Shown here piece by piece: positions 35,096 through 43,877 of a stretch of DNA of 64,000 nt; the first letter of the stretch is position 1, and each line of letters begins with the position of its first letter. A model generated the notes under the pieces. The model saw only the letters and a program-made list of their open reading frames with translations, was not told the origin of the DNA and ran no database searches. A program made the translations under genes and the position numbers. This DNA comes from Sporosarcina sp. ACRSM (GTDB lineage Bacteria; Bacillota; Bacilli; Bacillales_A; Planococcaceae). The stretch lies in contig NZ_JAKRNU010000004.1 of NCBI RefSeq assembly GCF_022346545.1, positions 124,001 to 188,000 on the forward strand. The letters are read 5' to 3'.

Positions 35096-35204
35096 AGGAA
35101 GGTCCTGAGTTGCAATCAAACAAGCGATGAGTGCAATCAAAACATCATTTAGTGCAATCAAGCGAGTGGTGAGTGCAACCAAAAGCCCGACGAATGCAAT
35201 CAAT
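35096..35204 (+). repeat. 21-bp phased array, core TGCAATCAAA, five units, downstream of the NERD gene
   Basis: Cores begin at 35111, 35132, 35153, 35174 and 35195, exactly 21 apart; the fourth is TGCAACCAAA. The head GGAAGGTCCTGAGT lies right behind the NERD stop codon. The minus strand reads LIAFVGL, LVALTTR, LIALNDV, LIALIAC and LIATQDL. Confidence 0.85.
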
Positions 35205-35300
35205 TCTTAGTGATAAGCCTTTCCTCCCTTTTTCCAATGGAAATGAAACCGCGAGTGAGCGAACTACGTATACATACGAATAGAAATGGGGGTGTTTTTG

Positions 35301-37226
35301 ATGAAAAAAATCATTGCAATCCTGACAATCATCTTGTTTGCGATGCTGCCGAACACGATTGCACATGCAAAGTCATATACGATCGATGAGGTGCAGATCA
35401 AAGGGTGGGTTCAGCCGAACGGCGATATGTTGGTAAATGAAATTTTCACGTATACGTTCGATGGCGCCTTTACACAAGTGACGCGTTCATTCCCGGAAAG
35501 GCATTTGGGGCAGATCGACGGTTTTGAGGCCCATCTCCTCAATGCGGAAAATCCGGTTGTTGGGGAAATTGCGGATTCGATGTTGACGCGGTTGGATGTG
35601 ACGACGAGTGGTGAGACACAGAAGGCGGCAATCAGTGCCGAGAATAAAACGATGACCATTTTTTACCTATATTACATGCGTGGTGCAGTGAAATCATACG
35701 ATACATATAGCGATCTAGACGTGACATTTTTTGAGAAATATGGCAACCACGATACTGATTTAAATAATGTTAGCATTACTTACCTACTCCCTGGAGATGC
35801 TGGAGACCGCAATATTCATGGGTTCATGTATGACAGAATGGGCGGCATTGAAAAAGTCTATGCGAACGGCATTGTTTTCAAGACGCCGACATCTGAAGCG
35901 TTCGGATTGACTGCAACCCGGGTCTTTTTTCCGTCTACTATTATGACGGAGCAGCAAAAAGGGGCGGCCCCGATTCCGCTTGGCGAGGCGATTGAGCAGG
36001 AAGAGAAGCGCTTGGAAGCATTTGCTTCGAAGTTGGCGCTTCTTCCAACGGCAAAAGACACGATAAAGGTGATTGCGTCGGTCTTCCTTTTACTAGCGGT
36101 GTTGGTCTGGCTGTTGCGCCAACGGTCCATTCCGTTTTTTGGTAGCGTTTATCACGTTCTGCAAACAGATCCGCTTTATTTAACATTCGTGGATCGTAAC
36201 GGGGCTCGGCAGCCGAAAAACTTTTTGGCAGGCATTTTTTCCTTGGCAGAGAAAGGATATGTCGATCTGCAGTTGGAGCCAAGTGCAGATCGATTTAAAA
36301 ATCAACCCCAAGCACCCGAGAAGACATTCGCTTTTCATTTGAATCAATCACCGCCATCATTATTACCTTTTGAAAAGGAACTTATTACATGGCTTTTTAA
36401 GCCCAAATTGACGACCCGTAAATTCCATTTGCACGATATCGCTGGTTCGGCGAAAAATGAAAAAAGCGGAAAGAAGACTTATGTAAGAAAACAACGCGAA
36501 TTTGAACGACAATATGAGGAATGGTATACAGAAGTGAAGCAACTGATGACGGAAGCGGGAACGCTTTCGGATAAAATAGCTGGATTCCTCAAGCGGCTCG
36601 TCTGTCTCGTACTCGCTTCGGCAATCGCCTTTGCGCTGTATGCGGATGGGAGTGGCGGCTTTGAAATTGCCTTGCCATTCATCGTAACGGTGATCATGCT
36701 GTACTGGAATTGGCGGAGACCTTACAAATTGTGGTTGCCAATCGTTTATTTTATCGTCATGTTCTTTGTCGCGGCGCAAGCAGTGGACCAAGGGTTGATA
36801 GATATAATTCTTTGGTTCGTCATCGCCAGTGCAGTGCTTTACTTTGTGACGCCACGATCCATGATTACTTCCATGAATGCCCTTTACACGAAAATGAGCA
36901 TTGCGAAATTCAGGGCGCAGATCAGACGCGGATTCCCTCCACATTTAACGGAAGAAGAGCAGGAACGTTGGCTGACGCGGGCCTATTTATTGAACAGATC
37001 GAAGTCGAAGCTTCCTCGCTTGCAAGGTCCATTGCCGACAATGCTGCCAATCGCCGCATTATTTGCGCTGGAAACGGACCCGCTCCATTTTGTCCAATCG
37101 ACATGGGGACCGACCAAAATTGCCAACGCATCCTCGGGAGGCGGCTCCTATTATTCAGATAGCGGTGGCGGATATGATGGCGGAGGTGGAGGCGGATTCG
37201 ACGGCGGCGGAGCAGGGGCTGATTGA
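35301..37226 (+). CDS. DUF2207 family membrane protein with Gly-rich tail
   Basis: 641 residues. Signal peptide (1-25, ending around AHA-KS), an extracellular DUF2207 beta domain (~30-240; opens with IDEVQIKGWVQPNGDMLVNEIFTY), a membrane helix (~257-275), a cytosolic part, further helices (~440-520) and a Gly/Ser-rich C terminus (SGGGYDGGGGGGFDGGGAG). This is the standard layout of the family, found in most Bacillales, with unknown function. The ATG at 35301 was chosen because GGGGGTG lies before it. Not linked to its neighbours. Confidence 0.85.
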   Translation: MKKIIAILTIILFAMLPNTIAHAKSYTIDEVQIKGWVQPNGDMLVNEIFTYTFDGAFTQVTRSFPERHLGQIDGFEAHLLNAENPVVGEIADSMLTRLDVTTSGETQKAAISAENKTMTIFYLYYMRGAVKSYDTYSDLDVTFFEKYGNHDTDLNNVSITYLLPGDAGDRNIHGFMYDRMGGIEKVYANGIVFKTPTSEAFGLTATRVFFPSTIMTEQQKGAAPIPLGEAIEQEEKRLEAFASKLALLPTAKDTIKVIASVFLLLAVLVWLLRQRSIPFFGSVYHVLQTDPLYLTFVDRNGARQPKNFLAGIFSLAEKGYVDLQLEPSADRFKNQPQAPEKTFAFHLNQSPPSLLPFEKELITWLFKPKLTTRKFHLHDIAGSAKNEKSGKKTYVRKQREFERQYEEWYTEVKQLMTEAGTLSDKIAGFLKRLVCLVLASAIAFALYADGSGGFEIALPFIVTVIMLYWNWRRPYKLWLPIVYFIVMFFVAAQAVDQGLIDIILWFVIASAVLYFVTPRSMITSMNALYTKMSIAKFRAQIRRGFPPHLTEEEQERWLTRAYLLNRSKSKLPRLQGPLPTMLPIAALFALETDPLHFVQSTWGPTKIANASSGGGSYYSDSGGGYDGGGGGGFDGGGAGAD

Positions 37227-37244
37227 TAAGGTTGGAATAAATTC

Positions 37245-37284
37245 AAAAAGGACAACGCCCATTTGTTTGGGGTTGTCCTTTTAT
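37245..37284. terminator. Bidirectional terminator between DUF2207 gene and mscL
   Basis: AAAAGGACAAC and GTTGTCCTTTT pair with extra GCCC/GGGG pairing inside. Convergent genes on both sides end here. Confidence 0.85.
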
Positions 37285-37291
37285 ATTTGGC

Positions 37292-37675
37292 TTACAAGTT
37301 TTTTCCTTCTTTCAGCAGATCGCGGATTTCCTTGAGCAGTTCTTCCTTCGTATCGACTTCGGGTACGGCTTCTTCGACGGCTTCTTCTTTCTTTTTGAAC
37401 TTTGTCAATAAACGAATGGCCATGAAGATCGTGAAGGCGATGATGAGAAAATCGACAACGTTTTGAATGAAAACGCCGTACATAATTTCTGCATCCATCA
37501 CTTTAATGCTCAGCTTGGAAAAATCATATCCTCCTAAAAGAAGACCGACAAGAGGCATAATAATGTTATCGACGAGGGATGAAACAATTTTCCCGAATGC
37601 TGCTCCGATTACGACGGCAACAGCAAGGTCCACTACATTGCCTTTTAGTGCAAATTTCTTAAACTCTTTCCACAT
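37292..37675 (-). CDS. mscL: Large-conductance mechanosensitive channel
   Basis: 127-residue pentameric channel that opens on membrane stretch to release solutes during osmotic downshock. The N-terminal [35 protein letters not shown] is the amphipathic helix plus TM1 pore. The loop has [12 protein letters not shown]2 follows ([21 protein letters not shown]) and then a charged cytoplasmic helix. Length and order are normal. AAGGAAG precedes the start on the minus strand. Confidence 0.96.
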   Translation of the reverse strand: MWKEFKKFALKGNVVDLAVAVVIGAAFGKIVSSLVDNIIMPLVGLLLGGYDFSKLSIKVMDAEIMYGVFIQNVVDFLIIAFTIFMAIRLLTKFKKKEEAVEEAVPEVDTKEELLKEIRDLLKEGKNL

Positions 37676-37772
37676 ATTTTTTCTTCCTTATCTATTCAAA
37701 ATTTCATTGCGGCAGCAAGGCACCGTTTGTTATTACCCTCTTCCCGTCAACGATAAACCTATTTTTGTAGAT

Positions 37773-38678
37773 TCATGCAAATGGTTTCACATCATAGGCG
37801 TTCAAAATATACTGCGGCACAAAGAAACGGGCTGTCATGAGGGGATCGACGACTTGGCTAATTTGTGTGTCGCCAGCCGCACTCATAAGCATCGTCAGTT
37901 CCGCAAGCGTCATATCGGTATGCGGAAGGAGGAAATCAATTGCTTCTTCAACAGCCGTTTTCACCGCTTCGTCGAGAGTAGCTGCGGAAACGATGAAGGC
38001 AATCCCTTCTTCATTCACAAGCACGGGGTGACGGAGTGAAGTGCCTTTCACAACATCGAGCGTCACGGTTGCTTTGCCGGGAACTTCGATGCCGGACACA
38101 CCGATCTCACCGTCACCCATCGCCGCATGGAAATCGCCAAGTGCAAACAAGGCCCCTTCGGCAAATACCGGGAAATAGAGCGTTGCCCCTTCGGCGATCA
38201 ACTTCGTATCCATATTGCCGCCATGAGCACCTGGTGTCCCGCACGACACAGGTTCTCCTGCAGGAGCCACGCCGATGACACCAATCATCGGGTTAAGCGG
38301 TACTTTCACCTTGTCGTTGAATACAGCAAAACCGTCTTCAACCGGGATGATCTTTGAAACGAGCTCATCGAGTCGATGTCCCATGACACCTAGATCCGGT
38401 CCTGTTGCCATTACACCTTGTGAACCGATTTCCAGCTTGTCGATAGTCACTTTTAATACATCACCGGGTTGCGCGCCAGTGATAAAAATCGGACCAGTAG
38501 CCGGGTTGATTCGATCCCAATCAATGCCTGCAATTTTTGTTTCGGCAGATTGGACTTGGTTTTCAAAGCAGTCGTATGTTTCAATTTCAATCGTCGTGCC
38601 TGGCTCTATCTGTTTCACGGGTGCATGATCTTTGCTGAATGCGTAAATGACGTCTTTACATGTCAATGATTGTGTCAA
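37773..38678 (-). CDS. Acetamidase/formamidase family protein
   Basis: 301 residues of the FmdA/AmdA family, which hydrolyses formamide or short amides to ammonia and acid. Family segments: ITGAQPGDVLKVTID, GVIGVAPAGEPVSCGTPGAHGGNMD (metal/active-site region), ALGDFHAAMGDGEI (conserved GDxHAxxGDGE) and MSAAGDTQISQVVD. TTG at 38678 has GAGGGGG seven to eight bases upstream and is preferred; ATG at 38699 has no ribosome site. The shorter bacterial length (about 300) fits the thermophilic Bacillus formamidase group. Together with urease it adds an ammonia source. Confidence 0.88.
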   Translation of the reverse strand: MTQSLTCKDVIYAFSKDHAPVKQIEPGTTIEIETYDCFENQVQSAETKIAGIDWDRINPATGPIFITGAQPGDVLKVTIDKLEIGSQGVMATGPDLGVMGHRLDELVSKIIPVEDGFAVFNDKVKVPLNPMIGVIGVAPAGEPVSCGTPGAHGGNMDTKLIAEGATLYFPVFAEGALFALGDFHAAMGDGEIGVSGIEVPGKATVTLDVVKGTSLRHPVLVNEEGIAFIVSAATLDEAVKTAVEEAIDFLLPHTDMTLAELTMLMSAAGDTQISQVVDPLMTARFFVPQYILNAYDVKPFA

Positions 38679-38779
38679 TGTAAGTTCCCCCTCACTCATT
38701 TTGCTAACAGTCTACCAAACTTAGGAGGTGAAAAACCAGTTTTAGTTAATGGAAACAGTTAGATGCCGGTTATGGATTA

Positions 38780-38890
38780 GGCCGAAAGTTCTTATTTGCC
38801 GATAACCCGTGAGTGAGCGCCAATAACTGCATCCTGAACGCCAATAAATACCCACCAAACGCCATTGATACCACTGTCAGCGCCAATAAA
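38780..38890 (+). repeat. 21-bp phased array, core CGCCAATAA, five units
   Basis: Cores begin at 38797 (TGCCGATAA), 38818, 38839, 38860 (CGCCATTGA) and 38881, all exactly 21 apart. The head CCGAAAGTTCTTATT precedes the first core. The minus strand reads LLALTVV, SMAFGGY, LLAFRMQ, LLALTHG, LSANKNF without a stop. Confidence 0.85.
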
Positions 38891-38905
38891 GCAGGAATAA
38901 AAGAT

Positions 38906-39214
38906 TCACCACTCTTCCTCTTCAGGTGGAAACCAGCGATAAATCTTCAAATCGACTTTTTCATTTTTAAAAAGAATGCCTTCCGCTTCCAGCAATTCAC
39001 GCTGCTCGCCGGCGGTAAACGAAATTTCTCCTTTCGCATTGATGATACGATGCCAAGGCAATCCATGTTTTGCACTCATCGAGTGGAGGATGCGTACGAC
39101 CTGCCTTGCGCCCCGCGGATTGCCGGCCGCGGCTGCGACTTGTCCGTAAGTCATTACATGACCGGCAGGAATCCCTTGGATAATGCGGATGACCCGTTCG
39201 GTGAATACATTCAA
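38906..39214 (-). CDS. Alkyltransferase-like protein (ATL)
   Basis: 102 residues, the DNA-binding half of O6-alkylguanine-DNA alkyltransferases. VMTYGQVAAAAGNPRGARQVVRIL holds the helix-turn-helix and the Arg finger. The catalytic PCHR is PWHR here: Trp54 replaces the alkyl-accepting Cys. This is the mark of ATL proteins, which do not repair but bind alkylated guanines and hand them to nucleotide excision repair. The start lacks a close ribosome site (AGGGGG is 13 bases away). It is near the PAP2 gene on the same strand. Confidence 0.9.
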   Translation of the reverse strand: MNVFTERVIRIIQGIPAGHVMTYGQVAAAAGNPRGARQVVRILHSMSAKHGLPWHRIINAKGEISFTAGEQRELLEAEGILFKNEKVDLKIYRWFPPEEEEW

Positions 39215-39258
39215 AAGCGTAACCCCCTTGCGTCAACTCATTGTATCAAATCATCAAT

Positions 39259-39297
39259 TGAAAAGACCGTTGCACGTCAGCGAGACGTTGAACGGTC
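39259..39297 (-). terminator. Terminator overlapping the end of the PAP2 gene
   Basis: On the minus strand GACCGTT and AACGGTC pair, with an inner ACGT stem, and run into TTTT. The left arm lies within the last codons of the PAP2 coding region. Confidence 0.7.
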
Positions 39298-39945
39298 GTT
39301 TCCTTTCTCACACTTGTTCACAAAATAGGTATAAATGACAATCGTGATGATCATCCAAAAACCGCTTGCTGCATAGCCACCGACAATATCGCTCGGGTAA
39401 TGTACGCCAAGGTAAATCCGGCTCGTTCCAATCATCAGGATCATGAAGGCGGCGAATAGCACAAGAAGAATACGATTCCGGGTCCTTTTCACATGGTGCC
39501 AGAAGATAAATGCCAGGATGCCATAAAGGGCGAACGCCATCATGGCATGTCCGCTTGGAAAGCTGAAGCCGCCTGCATCCGCGATGCGATAGATTTCCGG
39601 CCGCTCCCGCTTGAAAACATGTTTCAACACACTGTTTAAAATAATGGAGCCGGCGACTGTGGCAATCAAAAGCCATGCCTGTTGGCGGTGACGCAGTCCA
39701 AAGTAAAGGATGGTAAACATGATCATAGCAATCGGCGTAACGCCATAACCGGTACCAATCCACGTGAAAATCTTCAAAACTGCAGTCAACCACGATGTTT
39801 CCCAACCTTGGACAACTGCGATGATGGATGTATCAAACGCCCCCATCGGCTGGTTCCCAATTGAGGAAGCGATAGAACCGAATGTAACACCAAAAACAAT
39901 CAGTAAAAGTAATACCGATAGAAGGCGAATTGATTGTCCGCGCAT
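39277..39945 (-). CDS. PAP2-family phosphatase
   Basis: 222 residues with six membrane helices. The three acid-phosphatase motifs are complete: KHVFKRERP (motif 1, KxxxxxxRP), FSFPSGHAMM (motif 2, PSGH) and SRIYLGVHYPSD (motif 3, SRxxxxxHxxxD). In Bacilli such enzymes dephosphorylate undecaprenyl pyrophosphate or phosphatidylglycerol phosphate at the outer membrane face. Which of these is used cannot be told from the sequence. Confidence 0.92.
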   Translation of the reverse strand: MRGQSIRLLSVLLLLIVFGVTFGSIASSIGNQPMGAFDTSIIAVVQGWETSWLTAVLKIFTWIGTGYGVTPIAMIMFTILYFGLRHRQQAWLLIATVAGSIILNSVLKHVFKRERPEIYRIADAGGFSFPSGHAMMAFALYGILAFIFWHHVKRTRNRILLVLFAAFMILMIGTSRIYLGVHYPSDIVGGYAASGFWMIITIVIYTYFVNKCEKGNDRSTSR

Positions 39946-40067
39946 AGCGATTTCCCCTTTCGTTTGGACATTAGTGTATCCGATTTTGGAGATTAAAAAT
40001 AGAGGGAAAGGAAACTATTTATCGAAGTTAATTTGTAGCAACTTATCTTATGTAAAAAGGATGGACT

Positions 40068-40640
40068 ATGACGCTAATTCTACTTTTGACAAGCGTATAT
40101 ATGCTTGGAAATATATTGACAGCCCCCTTGATCAGTCAGTTGTTTTACAAAGAGGATATCCGAGCGGAAGGAAGCGGGAATCCCGGTGCGCGCAATGTGG
40201 GGAGATTGTTTGGCAAGAAGGCATTTGTGGCGACGTTTGTCGGGGATGCCTTGAAAGGGGCAATCGCGGTTGGGGTTGTGAAGGGGCTTGATTTCGGAGC
40301 GGCTATTGAACTGCTGGCGTTAGTTGCGGTCATGGTGGGACATGTGTTTCCTGCGATCTTGAAATTCCGCGGGGGAAAAGGGGTTTCCACATTCATCGGT
40401 GGGCTTCTTGTCTTTAATCCTCTATTATTCGCCGTGTTTGCGGGTCTATTTTTGCTCAGTTATCCATTCCTGAAAAGTTTTACACTCGCAGGACTCGGTG
40501 CCATTGGCTTCCTGCCGCTGATCGTATTTGCCTTTTCCTATGGGATGCCGGCGGTTGGCGTGGCTTGTTTAGTGACGGCTTTGCTGTTCGTCGCCCACCG
40601 AAAGGACATTAGACAAAAACTTATGCCGGAAAAGAGTTGA
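40068..40640 (+). CDS. plsY: Glycerol-3-phosphate acyltransferase PlsY family
   Basis: 190-residue membrane enzyme transferring acyl from acyl-phosphate to glycerol-3-phosphate, the first step of phospholipid synthesis. All three loops are visible: EGSGNPGARNVGRLFG (glycerol phosphate), GHVFPAILKFRGGKGVST (acyl phosphate) and the C-terminal HRKDIRQKL. Starts with a short hydrophobic helix. It lies only four bases before a GNAT-aminotransferase fusion gene, an unusual partner. A second, housekeeping plsY elsewhere is possible, so the symbol marks the family. Confidence 0.88.
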   Translation: MTLILLLTSVYMLGNILTAPLISQLFYKEDIRAEGSGNPGARNVGRLFGKKAFVATFVGDALKGAIAVGVVKGLDFGAAIELLALVAVMVGHVFPAILKFRGGKGVSTFIGGLLVFNPLLFAVFAGLFLLSYPFLKSFTLAGLGAIGFLPLIVFAFSYGMPAVGVACLVTALLFVAHRKDIRQKLMPEKS

Positions 40641-40644
40641 GAAA

Positions 40645-42243
40645 ATGACATACCTGTATAAAATTGCGGATACCTCCGCAGAATTCGAACAGATTCATGC
40701 ACTCAATTACCGTACATTCGTGGAGGAAATTCCGCAACATGAACGGAATGACGCCCATAAGCTTATCGACAAATTCCATGACGAAAATACATATCTCATT
40801 TGCAAAAAGGATGATCAGCTCATTGGCATGATCGCCATCCGCAGTAAACGTCCGTTTTCATTGGATGGAAAAATCGGTCTCGTGGAAAAACAATTGCCGA
40901 TGCAAGTTGAAAATCCAGTGGAAATTAGGCTGTTGGCCATTGAGCCTGCCTATCGGAACGGCCGTGCATTTCTCGGATTAACGCAAGCGTTAGTACAATA
41001 TTGCTTAAAAGCGGGGTATGACGCGGCGCTTATTTCAGGTACGGTTCGGGAGCAGAAATTATACGGGCAGCTCGGATTTCGACCGTTTGCACAACTGACG
41101 GGTACAGCTGACGCGGCATTCCAGCCGATGTATTTGACGAAAGAGACGTTCGAAGCGGGCATTGCAGGCCGGATTTCAAAACCGTCCGTCAATTTTCTAC
41201 CGGGCCCCGCGACGATTGCTGATGAAGTGCGCGAAGCGATGATGGCTACGCCTTTTTCCCATCGTTCGTCCGCCTATGCGGGTCTTTTGAAGCGTGTGAA
41301 AAAGCGTTTGACGGCATTGACAGGAGCGAAACACGTCCAGCTTCTGCAAGGGACGGGAACGCTCGCGAACGATGTTGTTGCCGCACAGTTAAGCACTATT
41401 GGCGGCAAAGGGCTTATTCTCGTCAATGGCGAGTTCGGTGCAAGGCTCGTCGATCATGCCAACCGTTTTGGCATGGCTTTCGATACGATGGAAATTGAAT
41501 GGGGCGGTCCATTTGATGACAAGGAAATCGGGAAAGCATTATTATCCGGAAACTACAGCTGGGTATGGACCGTTCATTGTGAAACATCGACTGGGGTACT
41601 GAGTGACTTGGATCTCCTAAAAAAACATTGTTCACAAGCGGAGATTGTGCTTGCTGTCGATTGTATCAGTACAATCGGGACGGTGCCGGTCGATTTGACC
41701 GCGGTCGATTTCGCTTCAGGTGTGAGTGGCAAGGGCTTATTAAGTTATTCAGGCCTGTCATTTGTCTTTCACAATAGGGAAGTAGCCAAAAATGAGGCAT
41801 TGCCGCGTTACTTGGATCTAGGTGCTTATGTGGAAGCGGATGGAATCCCGTATACTCAATCGTCCAATCTATTGTCCGCATTGGATGTAGCGCTCAGGAA
41901 GTTCGAGCAGCCGGAGGAAGTGTATGGGTTGATTGCCAAACGTGCACTGCGGGTGAGAGAGGTGGCCGAACAGGCGGGCTTCACCATAGTGGCGCCGGAA
42001 GTGGCGGCATCCCCGACCATCAGCACACTGCGTATGCCAGAAGGCTTTTCAGCTGTTCGTCTAGGAGATCATTTATTTTTGAACGGATTCAATGTTCATT
42101 ATGAAAGTGTCTACTTACGTAAACGGAACTGGCTCCAAATCTCCTGCATGAACGACATTGCCGACAAAGAGTTCGAACGGATGCTGCAAGTATTGCGTTT
42201 GTTGGCGCCCACGTGTTTAGCGCGGCCTATTTTAGGAAAATAA
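40645..42243 (+). CDS. Fusion of GNAT acyltransferase and class V aminotransferase
   Basis: 532 residues. Residues 1-170 form a GNAT-type N-acyltransferase (conserved EIRLLAIEPAYRNGRAF and YGQLGFRPF). Residues 180-525 form a fold-type I class V aminotransferase of the alanine-glyoxylate/2-aminoethylphosphonate kind. These include VNFLPGPATIADEVREAMM, LQGTGTLANDVV, the cofactor Asp in VDCISTIG and the PLP Lys363 in VSGKGLLSY. The PlsY neighbour and the autoinducer-synthase-like look of the GNAT part hint that an amino compound is acylated, perhaps into a lipid. ATG four bases after plsY. Confidence 0.85.
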   Translation: MTYLYKIADTSAEFEQIHALNYRTFVEEIPQHERNDAHKLIDKFHDENTYLICKKDDQLIGMIAIRSKRPFSLDGKIGLVEKQLPMQVENPVEIRLLAIEPAYRNGRAFLGLTQALVQYCLKAGYDAALISGTVREQKLYGQLGFRPFAQLTGTADAAFQPMYLTKETFEAGIAGRISKPSVNFLPGPATIADEVREAMMATPFSHRSSAYAGLLKRVKKRLTALTGAKHVQLLQGTGTLANDVVAAQLSTIGGKGLILVNGEFGARLVDHANRFGMAFDTMEIEWGGPFDDKEIGKALLSGNYSWVWTVHCETSTGVLSDLDLLKKHCSQAEIVLAVDCISTIGTVPVDLTAVDFASGVSGKGLLSYSGLSFVFHNREVAKNEALPRYLDLGAYVEADGIPYTQSSNLLSALDVALRKFEQPEEVYGLIAKRALRVREVAEQAGFTIVAPEVAASPTISTLRMPEGFSAVRLGDHLFLNGFNVHYESVYLRKRNWLQISCMNDIADKEFERMLQVLRLLAPTCLARPILGK

Positions 42244-42265
42244 ATAAACAGAGGAGAGGATAATA

Positions 42266-42592
42266 ATGAAAGAACTTCGATCTGTGAACGAATGGTACGA
42301 TGTGTTAGAAAAGTCGAAGGAGGAACCGCAGCTCGTATTGAAACATAGTACCACTTGTCCAATCAGTGCGGCCGCCTATCAGGCCTTCGGCGCGTCGACA
42401 GCCGATGTCCCGAAATATTTCTTGAAAGTGCGGGAAAGCCGTCCCGTTTCCAATGAAGTCGAAGAAAATCTAGGCATTTCACATGAATCGCCCCAACTGT
42501 TTTTATTGAAAGACGGAAAAGCGGTCTGGCATGCGACACATCACGCCATTCGCCAATCGGAAGTCGATAGAGCTGTAGAAGAATATGTTTAA
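42266..42592 (+). CDS. ytxJ: Bacillithiol system redox-active protein YtxJ
   Basis: 108-residue thioredoxin-fold protein, a monothiol bacilliredoxin that removes bacillithiol from proteins after oxidative stress. The active site is Cys31 in LKHSTTCPISAAAYQAF, with the second CxxC Cys replaced by Ser. The cis-Pro is in HESPQLFLLKDGKAVWHATHHAI. ATG with GAGGAGAGG. Implies a bacillithiol-making organism. A clear terminator follows. Confidence 0.93.
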   Translation: MKELRSVNEWYDVLEKSKEEPQLVLKHSTTCPISAAAYQAFGASTADVPKYFLKVRESRPVSNEVEENLGISHESPQLFLLKDGKAVWHATHHAIRQSEVDRAVEEYV

Positions 42593-42600
42593 GTGTTAAG

Positions 42601-42637
42601 AGAGTGCTCCTTTACGATGGAGCACTCTTTTTTTTTG
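42601..42637 (+). terminator. Terminator after ytxJ
   Basis: AGAGTGCTCC and GGAGCACTCT pair fully around TTTACGAT and run into eight T. Confidence 0.92.
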
Positions 42638-42680
42638 AGATCATTAAAGTTTTGAACCTACTATTGTGAAATGAATATCC

Positions 42681-42740
42681 TTGTGAATCAATTCACAATA
42701 AGTGACAGTTGTCATATGGATCATCATGACATTTATGTCT
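42681..42740 (+). promoter_or_regulatory. Palindrome cluster upstream of the desaturase (candidate DesR sites)
   Basis: Three inverted repeats lie within 60 bases: TTGTGAA/TTCACAA (42681-42698), TGACAGTTGTCA (42703-42714) and GACATTTATGTC (42728-42739). The last two share a TGACA/TGTCA half-site, and their centres are 25 bases apart. In B. subtilis phosphorylated DesR binds a palindromic site pair upstream of des, so these are the likely operators. Confidence 0.6.
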
Positions 42741-42810
42741 TCTGCAAAGTTAGAAATTTCTTTAAGATGAATCTAACGAATAAAAGAACGTGAGATTGAG
42801 GGAGGATATT

Positions 42811-43863
42811 ATGAGTAAAGAAAAAACAAAGCAGTTGCATAAAGATGTTGCCCCTTTTGCGAAGTCTGACCGGAAAAAAAGCGTCATGCAACTTGTCAAT
42901 ACAATACCCCCGTTTTTCATTTTATGGTTTTTGGCTTATCAAAGTTTGTCTGTGTCCATTTGGTTGACACTTCCGATAGCAGTTGTCGCGGCAGGATTTG
43001 TTGTGCGAATGTTTATCATTTTCCACGATTGTACGCACGGTTCGTTTTTCAAAAATAAGAAGGCGAATGACATTTTTGGAACGATCACAGGTGTTTTGAC
43101 ATTGTTTGCTTATGAAAAATGGAAACGCGAGCATTCGATTCACCATGCAACAAGTTCGAATCTGGATAAACGCGGTGTGGGCGACATTTGGGTTATGACG
43201 ATCGACGAGTATGTGGCAGCATCAAAATGGCAGCGTTTAGCTTACCGTTTGTACCGAAATCCTCTTGTTATGTTCGGTTTGGGCCCTCTTTACTTGGTCC
43301 TCATCTCAAGTCGATTTAACCGGAAAGATGCACGGAAGAAAGAGCGCAACAATACGTATTTGACGAATGTGATTCTCGTTGCCCTCTATACAGGCCTGAT
43401 TTTACTTGTCGGCTGGCAAGCTTTCCTGATCGTCCAAGGATCGATCATGTTCGTAGCAGGCGCGCTCGGGATTTGGTTGTTCTATATTCAGCATACATTT
43501 GAAGATTCATACTTTGAAGAGGAATCAGAGTGGGATTATGTCAAAGCGGCAGTCGACGGCAGTTCGTATTACAAGTTGCCGAAAGTGTTGCAGTGGGTGA
43601 CGGGCAATATCGGCTTCCACCATGTCCATCATTTGGCGCCACGTGTGCCGAATTATAACTTGGAAATGGCACATGAATCGACGCCGCCCCTTCATCAAGC
43701 AACGACGATTACGATTAAAACAAGTTTGTCATCGATCCGCTATCGTTTGTATGATCCGGAACATAAAACATTCGTGACGTTCAAAGAAGTGAAAAACTTA
43801 TTGAATTCGGCTCGTCCATCTATCGACCTTAAACCGAAACGAACCAGTTTTGAAGGAAAATAA
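42811..43863 (+). CDS. des: Acyl-lipid desaturase (Delta5, Des-like)
   Basis: Membrane diiron enzyme that puts cis double bonds into phospholipid acyl chains on cold shock, restoring fluidity. 350 residues with several membrane helices. All three His boxes are present: HDCTHG (72-77), HSIHH (108-112) and HHVHH (270-274). The ATG at 42811 follows GAGGGAGG. The genes for the thermosensor kinase and regulator DesK/DesR follow, as in B. subtilis, which firmly supports the assignment. Confidence 0.94.
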   Translation: MSKEKTKQLHKDVAPFAKSDRKKSVMQLVNTIPPFFILWFLAYQSLSVSIWLTLPIAVVAAGFVVRMFIIFHDCTHGSFFKNKKANDIFGTITGVLTLFAYEKWKREHSIHHATSSNLDKRGVGDIWVMTIDEYVAASKWQRLAYRLYRNPLVMFGLGPLYLVLISSRFNRKDARKKERNNTYLTNVILVALYTGLILLVGWQAFLIVQGSIMFVAGALGIWLFYIQHTFEDSYFEEESEWDYVKAAVDGSSYYKLPKVLQWVTGNIGFHHVHHLAPRVPNYNLEMAHESTPPLHQATTITIKTSLSSIRYRLYDPEHKTFVTFKEVKNLLNSARPSIDLKPKRTSFEGK

Positions 43864-43877
43864 AGTGAAACTTCAAA

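Noticed and set aside
36363..36944. 193-codon minus-strand frame inside the DUF2207 gene
   Set aside because: Antisense to a well-formed family gene, no ribosome site, unusual composition.
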